A program made the translations under genes and the position numbers. From Pycnopodia helianthoides (taxonomy: Eukaryota > Echinodermata > Asteroidea > Forcipulatida > Asteriidae): 64,000 nt of DNA. Below, piece by piece: positions 12,001 to 24,000 of this stretch. The notes under the pieces were generated by a model, which was not told the origin of the DNA, searched no databases, and was given only the letters and a program-made list of their open reading frames with translations. Numbering within the stretch: position 1 is the first letter of the stretch; each line of letters starts with the position of its first letter. The stretch covers positions 18,834,787 to 18,898,786 of the forward strand of contig CM063248.1 in assembly GCA_032158295.1 (NCBI GenBank). The letters are read 5' to 3'.

Positions 12001-15000
12001 TCTTAGACCTGTAGGCCGGAAGATAACCATGTAGAGAAGAGGTTGAAGAAATTTCAGTTCAGATGTGGGCGGGAAAACCTCATCTGTGGGAATCCCGCGC
12101 AATTAAGTAAGGACTGAAAACCCAATCCACATGCAGACTCCGGTCTGAAGGTGGGATTCGAACTAGGTTCCACAGAGGTGAAAGGCAGGGAAAGAAATTT
12201 CTGAGCCAACCTGATTCCCCCTGAATACTAACAAGATTGTGTTTGTACATTTGGATTCTGGGTACAAGAGATGAAATGGCAATGTTGGATTAAAGCCAAA
12301 TGTTTGTTTGTATGTTTGTTTGTTTGTTTGTTTGAATGATCTTCCCAATAAGGGAATCCAGCAAAGCTCCCAGGGATATAAACACCAAAAGCTGGCTAAC
12401 AGAGCTTATACTCTCCCATGCCATACAAAACATTGTGTTTTTGAGCGTCTATGATTATGAATTGAAAATAAAGTGTTTTCAGCAACTAAACAGCGATACT
12501 TGGTTTTAACAGTCATTGTGAAATTCAGCGGTTGTTGTAGTATTCGAACCACAAACCTTGTGATTGCAGTTCCTGCAGTGTAACCACTGGACCACGGTGA
12601 CAAGTTTTGTGAAGAATACATTTTGTGTCTTAATTTGATTCTTGACAGACGCTGAAGTTTGCCTTGGAGTTTGACATGAGGAAGGATTTCCTAGATCTGG
12701 CAGTCTCTTGCAGGGCCGTTGTTTGCTGCAGGTAAGAATGGGATATCTTAGAATGGGATGCATGTCGGCGCTGTTGCCACGAACTGACCTGTATGTCAAA
12801 AATAACCAAATTTAGCAAATTGGTTTTGTACACGTTAATATGTACTCGTTGCTGTTAACATTTTCAGCAAGCTCTGTGTCTCTGATCAGCAGAGTGTGGG
12901 TTTGAGTCCTGGTCTTGACACTTGTGTCCTAAGCAAGACACTTAACCATTATTGCTTCGTACTTTGGATGGGACATAAAGCCGTGGGTCCTGTGGAATTG
13001 TGTAATTGCCGTAAAACAACCTAGTAACTTATCGCTAGAGAAGGGTTCGCCCCAGTGTTTCTGGTATGGTTGCTGCATTAAGTGTTTCACTGTTCCATGG
13101 GTGTGAGCAGTACAGAATGAAAATCTGCCAGACAGGGATGATGATTTCGTAGGATCGCTTATTCGCCACGATCTTGTTATGTTCAACATCTCAATAAATT
13201 ACAAATACCGTTCTCATTCTAACGTTAACATGACTATTTTGCTTCCAGCCTCGTTTTGGTTCACTGGATTTGGATGGGAGAAGAAACAAATGGCTGCAAC
13301 ATGATAAATGTACTGTTTACCTTGACTTAATTTTCAAAAAAGGTGACCCCAAGACAGAAGGCGAGTTGGTTGAATTGGTCAAGCAGAATGTCCAGGCGAT
13401 CACGTGGCCATCGGGACGGGGCCAACGACGTCGGCATGATCCAAGCGGCGATGTCGGCATCGGCATCAGCGGTCGGGAGGGTCTTCAGGCGGCCAACTCC
13501 TCGATTATTCCATCGCGCAGTTCCGCTTTCTCCACAAGCTCATGCTGGTGCACGGAGTGTGGAGCTACAACCGCCTCTCAAGGTCATACTCTACTCCTTC
13601 TACAAGAACATCTGTCTCTACATCATGGAGGTAAGTAGAAAGATTTTTGGTTTTTGTGTATTGGCATTGCCCCGTATCCCTCATTTATTGGGGATACCGT
13701 CACGTGTTATTCCTTTATTTAACAATTAATGCCCCCTTAATATCACATTCAATGGCAGTATATCGAACTTAAATAGATCAGAACAATTAATAACCGATGC
13801 ACAGTTATCTTCTGCACATTTTGATTACCTCTTTTGTTGCGACTACGATGTTGTTTGGCGGATTAATGGGTACTTGAGTGTGTAAGGTCGAATTTCAAAA
13901 GTTGCAAAAGCCCCTATTCAAGCAAGAGCGTTGTACTGTCACGAATTATTGAGGACCATCTTCAGGATATCAGCAGTTACAGTTCATAACATAAAAAGCA
14001 GAGAGTACCTTTAAGCAGTGAAGTTAGAAGTCGGAGGAGCTACTGCAATAAATTTCATGGTTAAGCAAACAGAACAAATTTGTGTTTTTTGTCTTTATTT
14101 TGTCTTTGTGTGATGCTTGTGCGAGTTCCCTTCTGGACTTGGGGTGAATAGGGGTTTTTGCAACTTTTGAAATTCGACCTTAAGCCACTCAAGTGCCCAT
14201 AAATCCGCCAAACAACATCGCAGCGCAACAAAAGAGGTGTCAAAATGCGCAGAAGATAACTGTGAATCGAATCATTTAATTATTTGTTTGCATACTATTT
14301 GAGGTTCCGATAAATCTGACCATTTGTAAGTGTTTAGATACTTTATCGGCGCAGTTTATATATACTGCTGTGAGGCACCATAATTTTAATATTGGAGTCC
14401 AGTATGGACAGTTATTGTATGCTTCGCAGCATGGTTTCCAAAATAATTGTTCCCTGCCCGTTTGTCAAAACGAGGCAAGGTCATGTCACGTCAGGCAAGG
14501 TTGATGTCGTTCAATAGAGTTGTCCACATTGTTATGAAGTCCTTTTTTTTGCATTTTCAGAGTTGGGTGGACAAGTTTCCACGTCTGTTTTGTGTTCATT
14601 GTGAACAAAATTCAAATGACAAGGATCTATGTGTGAGCTATATAAAAAAAATATTGATTTGTTTCATGCACTGTTATAGAATATAATCGCTCAGTGAAAT
14701 CAGGCTGTTCCATTTCACTCAGTTTTGCCCTATGGAATGGAACAGTCCATGAAATGGAACAGTCCATGAAATGGAACAGTCCATGAAATGGATTAGTCCA
14801 GATTTCACCTCATGATTATATTCTGCAACAATGCACCCAACTGCATCTAATGTTTGTATAACATGGAGATAACTGCATCTTAATTGAATTGAACAAATAT
14901 TTTGGTCTTTTGTCATCATCTTCAGTTCTGGTTTGCTGTTGTAAACGGTTGGTCCGGACAGATTCTATTCAACCAGTGGTGCATTGGTATTTATAACTTG

Positions 15001-18000
15001 GTGAGTTCATGAGTTCATCAACTAAGTGCAAACTGTTTTGTGATTTTGTGTGCTTCACGCCTTAGTGCACAGCTGCCAACATTTGCATCTTGCAATCAGG
15101 GAGATGTTGTACACAGGGAGATATTTAGAATTACATTCAACACATTCAAATGTGTTCATCAGACCATGGACAGATTTGTTTATTTTTAGGGAACTCTCTG
15201 CAGAATCAGGGAGAGTTGGCAGCTCTGTTAGTGGTCAAAAAATGCGGTCACCAGCAGTTGTTTTATGTCACAACAATTTGGTAGCAAGAAGACACTAACG
15301 TGAGGTTTAGAGACTTTAGAGAATATTTGTTCCACTTTCAAAAGGATTCTATCTATTGGAAAATGAGTGCATCACCAAACTGAATTTGACCTTAGAGCCC
15401 CTCTTTAACCCTTTAGTGATCAATCACTTCGGTATAATTATCACCATACGCCCAGACATTGCTAATCTTATTGATTTTTTGCCCCGTTATTTTCAGGAAA
15501 AATGTCAGGAAAATTATTAAGAAACAAAAATATCAATATAAAATGGAAAATGTCAATTCAATCTGATACCTTATCTTTGACCCTCTTGTTTGAGAGAAAG
15601 TTGGTCAAATCTTGCGGCCATTTGAGGTCGCTATGTGCATTTCAGAACAAGCCGTATGCGGCCGCTATGGTCTCTAAAGGGTTAACTGAGATTTGTATGG
15701 ATCATGATTCCTGTGTAGTTCAACCTTACTATAGTGTGTTATTCATTGCTTGCATTCCTCAGGCCTTCACTGCCCTCCCCCCATTTGCCATCGGACTCTT
15801 TGACCGTAACATTAGTGTAGAAAGTATGCAAAAGTTCCCTCAGTTGTACAAGCCATCACAGAACTCGGAGTACTTCAACAGTAAGGTAAGATCTCCCTTC
15901 TCTCTATGGGTTCTGAGGCATTGCATGGTGAGGTATCAATGTGTATACAGGCTTGCGAGCTACAGTGTTATTGGCGTATGCACTGTTGGATGTGTAAATA
16001 AAATCAATCAATCAATCTATCAATCCATCAAAAAATCAATAAATAGAAGAATGTGTGTTACAAGCAACATTGTTTGTCGAATCGTAAAAGAACCCAGTGC
16101 GCTTATCCTTAGTTAGAGAAAATAATCATTTGAAGAATAAAACTCTTCGATTCAAGAAACAAATATTATGGTTGGCTGCAGATTGCGCAAATGAACCCAG
16201 TGCACTTTTAGTAAAGACAAGGGGTTTGCCCCGATGTTCCTGGTTTGATTGGCTGCATATTGCGCCACAGCATGGTGTAGTGTAAATCATTACATGGTGC
16301 TATGTAAAGGAAAAAAGGTCTCATAGTTCAAAACGTAGCTCCACCCACCTTGCAGGATAAATGATATAATAATGTTGGAGCGCCATGAACATCACTGAGC
16401 ACTTGAGCACTAAACAAGAAGCCGCTATTATCATAATAATATTATTTGGATCAATCTCTACCTCAGGTGTTTTGGATGTGGACAACCAACGCCGTGTACC
16501 ACTCGCTGCTCATCTTCTGGTTTGTGGTCGGTGCTCTGTACCAGGATGTGGCCTTCTCCAATGGTCAACTAGGGGGGCATCTGTTCATGGGCAACATGGC
16601 CTACACGGTAAGAACTACAGGGAGGAGATACTGCAGACTTTTTATCCGAATTCAGACTCTTTGAGCTACTTCTCGCACTGAGGATACCTTTCTCCCCAGA
16701 AGCTCCGTTGATGGCATTCGACTTTGAGTTTTGTAGACTATTTAATAGCATGTACTTGGCTTGTCCCCTTCATTGCATCTGATGGAGTAGTTGTTGCTAC
16801 GAAAGCTCATGTAGGTTTTTAAAAAATTGTAATTAGTTAGTCCTGGGGCGGATGGAACCAAGTGGTCTTAAACCGGTCTATGCGCTGTAGCCGGCTTACT
16901 TGAGACGCCCTTAGACAGTCTTTGATTATAGAAAACCGGTCTATGCGCTGTAGCCGGCTAACTTGAGACGCCCTTAGACAGTCTTTGATTATAGAAAACC
17001 GGTCTATGCGCTGTAGCCGGCTAACTTGAGACACCCTTAGACAGTCTTCGATTATAGAAAACCGGTCTATGCGCTGTAGCCGGCTAACTTGAGACGCCCT
17101 TAGACAGTCTTCGATTATAGAAAACCGGTCTATGCGCTGTAGCCGGCTAACTTGAGACACCCTTAAACAGTCTTCGATTATAGAAAACCGGTCTATGCGC
17201 TGTAGCCGGCTTACTTGAGATGCCCTTAGACAGTCTTTGATTATAGACCGATTACAATAGCACGGTCTATATTTTTAGCTGGTCTTAAATTGAAAGCTTG
17301 CACTGAGCTAGTTATAATCGGTCTTTGTTTTGTTTTTAAAACACGGCGCTACATCTGTTAGTGGATGATTTCACAGAAAGAGCCGTACAGCAAGACTATG
17401 TTTTATATATCGTTACTCGGTCTGTAACTTCGTCCCAGGCTTCCCTCCATTGTCACCAAACTGCTCAGTTGTGACTGCAGAATTTTACCAAATTGCTCCG
17501 CTGTGACGGCCGAATTTATGTGCAGTTCATGTAACTCTCAACTTCTCTGCTTGACTGAAGGCTGGTCGCCTTATGTTTGGTCTTTGGTTACCTTTCCAAG
17601 CCATGACGCTGTGTCAGTGTGCTACGGATAATGGCAGCCATTGTAACTATGGAATGCTTAGGATTGCTTGTTCGTATTTCATTACTCTTCATTGACTTAT
17701 CCAAGACCGGCTTATTGCAACAGGCTTAACGACTGACTAAGCTAAGATTTTCTAAGCCGACTGTAACTGATTGGTCTTAGACCGCTGGCTAAGACCGTTT
17801 TATTCCCGGGTTCGAGTCCCGGTCATGACACTTGTGCCCTTGAGCAAGGCACTTAACCATAATTGCTTCGTAAAAAGTTGGGAAGGTAGTGCATTCTGCT
17901 CTACCAGCCAGGCCCCTAGTGGATGATACCCATGCCTGTATCCTTACGGACTGTGAAGAGGGTAACCCTGTTTCAGCCCCAGGAGTAGGTGGCAATGTGC

Positions 18001-21000
18001 CCCTGTTGTCAGTTGATTTGGGTCAACAGCCCAAATCAGTTAAGTGTAGCCCTCACCTTGAAGTGGCTGTTCGACCTTGTGAGTTAGGCGAAATCTCAAA
18101 AAAAAAATTATAATAAACAATCCACCCACGAAGTGCTTCCACTACCTTCGTTGTTTTATCTATCAGACTAACACGGCTACTTCTATCGCTGTCTTTCTGG
18201 TTTCAGTATGTGTTGATAGTAGTCACACTAAAGGCTGGTTTGTCCATGGATGCCTGGAGCTGGGTAAGTTGATGAAATCTCACCCATTTAATTTATTTAT
18301 CTATTTATTTTAAGGAGAAAATAGAATTAGCTGTTTGCAAATTGCTTACCAACCGAAAGGACCGATGGTATAAATGCAAACAAATATATTAGATGATGAA
18401 TTTGCATCGGGGATAAAAAATATTATTGGGGTTTTACCCTAACACCGATCTATGTAAAGCACTGCATACTCAGTACTTTCCCGAGTTCTGTGAAAGAAAT
18501 CCATGGGCATGTTACCCGGGTGGGATTCGAACCCACAACCTTTGCCATTCTAGGGCAGATGCCTTACCAACTAGACCGCCGAGATTGCCCGGAAGCTAGA
18601 GGCAGTTTAAGTCCTATGTTTTAGCAGGGGTAACGCAATAATTTGAAAGATGATAAATTTGCATCGGGGGTAAAGAATATTATTTGGTTTTTACCTTGAA
18701 CATCGATGTAATTTATCGTATTATTATTATGTTTTGTCTTTCCTTAACAGCCGGTACACTTCTCCATGTGGTTTAGCATTATCTCCTGGTTTATATTCAT
18801 CGGTGTCTACTCTGCCTTGTACCCTAGCATCACGATGGCTGCTGACATGGCTGGCCAGGTAAGAACCTCTGGGATGATCATCTTAAGAAATGATCAGTGG
18901 AGGATGATCAGTGGAGCCAGGGAGATGGAAGGCATGAAGGGCGGCCGGGTTGGCGTAGAGGTATCTCTCCTCGCCTTCCACCTCTGGGGCCTCGGGTTTC
19001 GAATCCTGCTCGGGGGCACTATGCGCATTGGGTTTTCAGTCCCTAACCTGATTGTGTGGGTTTTCCCTGGAATGATTCTCTGGGGTTTTTCCTCCCACAT
19101 CTAAAAACTGAAACATCCTCCTTGTCTTCTCTCCATGGGTTACTTGGCTTGTGTAGTGATTAAATTTGCTTTTCTGAGACCCAGCGGGAGATGAAAGACC
19201 TTATGACAAAGCAGTATAATCCGTCTTTACAAAATCTTGGCTGGTATGTGAACAGAAAGGTCTTCGATAAAGGCATTAGACACAGATCCACTCAAATAGT
19301 TAATCCTTTCATTGTTTGTAGTGCCTTTTCACCATGGCCACCAAACCATAACCTATGGGACTCCATGATACAGTGGCCTGTGTACGCGCAACCCACCACA
19401 GTCGCACGTTGACATGACTACGACCAAACATGCACAGAAACTTGAATGCCAGTTTATGAGACCGCCACTGCTTGTTGGTTCAAAGTTTTTTGCGTTATTG
19501 ACCCCTCCGAAGCGAACTGGTTAAAGGTCATCTATATGAATAGTCCAATGGTCTGTTGGAATACCTTAAGAAGGGCAATGTTATTTTCAGTAAAAATGTC
19601 GGAAAATTTAAGGAGCAGAAATACATGGTTTTGCTTTGGAGTTGTAGGTTTACATGGGAAACATTGGAAAATGTCAATTCGGTCCTATACCTTTTCTTAG
19701 ATGCTCTCGTTTGAGCCAAAGTTGATCAAATGTAGCGGCCGTTTGCAGCCGCTCTGGTCTTTTTGGTTAAAAGCTGCTTGCGGCCGTTATAGTCTCTAAA
19801 GTGTTAAGGGGGGTAATGTGGCCAAAATGCTGGGGTGAAGGGGCATTCTTTACTGTGGGCTGTACTTAGTTGGGATTTGTGGTATTTTTTCTTGGTTGAA
19901 TTGTTCCATTGCAGGCCTACGAGGTGTTTTCCTGTGGTTTGTTCTGGATGCTGTTGTTCCTGGTACCTGTGGTGGCATTGTGGCGAGATGTTGCCTGGAA
20001 AGCGTGAGTCGATTCTCAACGACATCAATATATTAGATGCATTTGAGTGCATTGTCGCAGAATATAGCCACGAGATTAAACCTGGACTGTTCCTTTTTGA
20101 CAAGTCAAGCCGAGTGAAATGGAAAAAGCGTGATTTCACCAGGGATTATATTCTGCGACAATGCACTCAAATGCATTCAGTATTTGTTTGTATACAACCC
20201 ACACATAGATCCTTGTCATTTTTTACTTTTTGACATTAAACATTCTGGCAGCGATATGAATTGGTTTTTCATACCTTGAATTGATCTTACGGAACCACCA
20301 CAGCTCAATCAGCGATTTATGTACATGGTGTCACCGCAAACCTCTCGATTGTACTTCCACCATGCTAAGTTTCAAATCTTTATAATCTTACATAAACATA
20401 TTTCACACGTTATAAAGACCATAGAGATAACTGAAGGCATCTTCTTTTTTCCTGTTGCTTGTTAAAATTCAAAGATGAAATCATGAGAAAAAAGGTAATA
20501 TTTTCCAGCGCTGTTGGTACTGACTCTCCACCAAATACGATCTCACAAAATATTTGTTTGAGATACAAGTAAATAACTTGTGAGAGGTTTATTTTCTTTC
20601 ACTTACTATCTTGGCCCAATTTCATGGCTGTGTTTGAGCAGGAAATATTGCTTATTGGTTTGCTTCTGAGCAAAACTGAGCAGGATACCAGTCACAGAAG
20701 GTACATGTGACATGGAGTTCTAGCTGGTAACCGTATTCTGGTAAGGATAATTGTTTGTGCTGAGCTACTTTTTGTGCATAAGCAGCTCAGTGAATTGGAC
20801 CCCGGTGTTCTCTCTTTTAGCCTTACGCGTTATCATTCCCACTTTCTCTTGTTTCTCAGTTTCAAGCGAACCTTATTCAAGAGCCTTGCTGAAGAGGTGC
20901 AGGAAGCCGAGGTCAAGTTGCTTGACCCTACAGCAATAATACAGCGATCGGTCAGAAAGAGGTGAGTGTTGTAAAATGGGACGTTCCATTATCAGAAAGA

Positions 21001-24000
21001 GAGATGTTCAAAGGGAGAAGGTGTTATATCATGAATTATTGACCCAAACCGGCTTAAAGGCCCTGTACACTATGGTAAGATGGAAAAACACAATGTTCAC
21101 AGATTCACACATAACTTACATTGATTTAAAGTAAGTAATAGTAGAAAGGGTTCCTTAAAATATTTCTGCCTAAAATGCTATCGTTTCTGAGAAACGAGTT
21201 AAAACAATAGTAATTATCGCGCGCGATAATTTGAAAAAACAGAAAACACATAAGATCTCTTTTCACTATTTTCTCGTGACCTCGATGACCAATTGAGCTT
21301 AAACTTTCACAGGTTTTTTGTTCATGCATATGTTTAATCACACAAAATGTGGACATGTTTTTGAGCTGTTACCAAAAGTGTACAATACCTTTAAGGTCAA
21401 GATGGTACCAGATAAAAACTGAATAGGAATCAGAGCAGATTGAGGGTGGGGGGGGGAATGTTCTGAAAGTGTTTGTGACAGGTCAAAGGTCTGAAATCTG
21501 CGGATACATGACAACCCCCAGAAACAATACATTACAAGGCAAGTTTTCCAACACCCGGTGTCCCTCTCTGTACGTGTGAAATGAAGGGTAGCATGGTAGG
21601 TGCATGTCTGTGCACGCTACAAAATAGATGGGTTGCAGTATGACGTAAATCGGCCATCTTTACGGGCAGTTTAGAACAAACAGTCATGCGTTTCGTGTGT
21701 GAGAACGGCGTGCAACAGGCGTGCGTTTCACGAAACTCATTGCAGGATTGGTCAGTGAACAACGCGGCTGCGTTAATAAGTTGAGCGTTTGACGCACCTG
21801 CATGCCAAAATGCAATTTGCCCGTAAAGATGGCGTCTACTGGGAACTATGTATGGAATGTCCGGATGGATATTTCCGTCAGCCGCCCAGCTGCGAGCGAA
21901 ATATTGAGGGCGCTTCGAAGTTGTTCCCGTCATAATCAACTGTCCACCGTAAGTCAGTCCAGAAAAGTTTGGCATGTATACATGTCATCAGACATGAAGT
22001 GTGGTTACGATTGTATCCTATGCAAGCCTGATAGTTCCCTCTTGTAAGGGCGAGGCAGATTTTCCCTAAAGTCAAATAGCACCTCTTTGAAAGAATTAAA
22101 ACTTTTACAGGATAAATTTTAAGGGGTACCCAAGGCAATGACACGGGGCATTGAGGCAATTGCCTCCATGAAGTATCGGCCCAATTTCCTAGAGCTGCTT
22201 AAGCAGCAGACATTGCCTAACGATGTTCTGCTGAGCGACCATGAGCAGGATACCAGTGCAGGTGGTACATGTCGAATGTTTTATTGGCTGGTAACCTGAT
22301 TCTGGTGAGCATAATTGTGTTGTGCTGAGCTAATTTTGTATGCTTAAAGCAGCTCTAGGAAATTGGACCATCTTTTGTGCAGTTATTTTTGTTTACTCTC
22401 TCTTGATAAACCTTTATCAGATTACATTGCAGATTTCAGAGAGAGCTGGTCAGCGTAAGGCGGTTTACTCTCTAATCAAGTTTACATTATCCGGGATATC
22501 TTGCATTAAAGGCACTGGACACTTTGGTAATTACCAAAATAATTGTTAGCATAAAAACTTACTTGGTAAAGAGCAATGGAGAGCTGTTGATAATATTAAA
22601 ACATTGTGAGAAACGGCTCCCTCTGAAGTAACTTTAAAGTTTTTTGAGAAGAAGTAATTTCTCAGTAAAATATTTGAATTGATTTTGAGACCTTTCACGC
22701 GTGAGGTCTCGAAATCAAGCATCTGAAAGCACACAACTTCGTGTGACAAGGTGTTTTTTTTCCATTATTATCTCGCAACTTCGACGACCAATTGATTCAA
22801 ATTGTCACAGTTTGTTTTTTTGTGCATATGTGAGATCACCAAGTGAGAAGACTGGTCTTGAAACTGGTCTTTGACAATTACCAAAGGTGTCCAGTGTCTT
22901 TAATACATCAGATCTAAAGCCACTCAGCATGGTATGGTTGGGCTGGGGTTTTTATCAGGGTGACATTTGGTGGTTATTTTGGATGGTTTATTCTTGGTGG
23001 TTGTATTCTACTGCACCTGTTAGTGGAAGACAACACACAATTTCACAATACAGAGTGCAATTTATTTAGGGCTTGAGTATGGGGGGGGGAATCTACAAGA
23101 CCACAGGGGCTTGTAGATCACAGTTTTTTACTGGACCAGAATCAAAATGAAAATAAAAAAAGCTATCTACACGGTGTTCCAAATAAACTTTGTAAATAAA
23201 TTATGTTGACAAATAGCAATCTATTGCCCTACCTTTATAGATCATCTTGAACAAAATTTATTTCATAATGTAAAAAATATATAAATTTGATCGGTGTAAT
23301 GCTGGGTAAGAACACTGAGTTTCATGAAAACGCCCCCTTAGCGCATAGGAATCAAAACAGCACTGTGTTGGCACACCACAGACTCTATTCAAAATAAGAC
23401 AGTGCAAAACGCATAGCACATGCAGATAACCTTCATCCAGTCCGTGTTGTGACACATATTATTTTATGTCGCAACACGGACTCGATTTAACTGGTTTTCT
23501 GAGGCACTGGTACTTCAGTGTTGATTTCACGTTGCGTTCTTATGAGTCTTTGCTGGGAACCGTGCAGGGGCAAGAAAATAAAAACTCTACTACAAAAATC
23601 GAAGATCAAATTTTTAACAAACTTACAGGGAGGAAAAACTTCACCCTCATAATCAAATAATAACTAAACACAAATTAGTTTGAGTGATTTCGTTCAAGTT
23701 AATCTATAATATCACAACGCGGTATCTTCACTATGCAATGTCTTCATCCCTACAAACTCACTTCAGTTACTTAATATCGCTATTCATGGAGTTAGGATGC
23801 ATGTGGGAGCACTCCTCATGAGCTCATATGAAATTTGGGAGATATGGGTAGCACAGGCTCATTTTAGTGCACACGTATAAATCGTCAGCTCAGGACTATA
23901 AGGTCATTTTAGTGCAGTTTGTATAAATTTCATCAAATTGCTTTTGTACATTTTGGAGCTCCTGGTAAATGAAGTTTATTGATCAAAAGTGTTTTGGGGG

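Noticed and set aside
13250..13342. Extension of ATP8A exon o to the earlier acceptor TTCCAG at 13249
   Set aside because: The sequence after it resembles a dispersed repeat also seen near 57895 and 46072 and does not encode the expected CCR-V junction.
16837..17160. 107-codon open frame on the minus strand with a 21-residue repeat (contains SRLQRIDRF)
   Set aside because: It is the antisense of the 63-bp minisatellite. The frame stays open only because the unit length is divisible by three.
21532..21975. 147-codon minus-strand open frame
   Set aside because: It lies across nested dispersed repeats that recur at 4300 and 56628, with no protein family resemblance.
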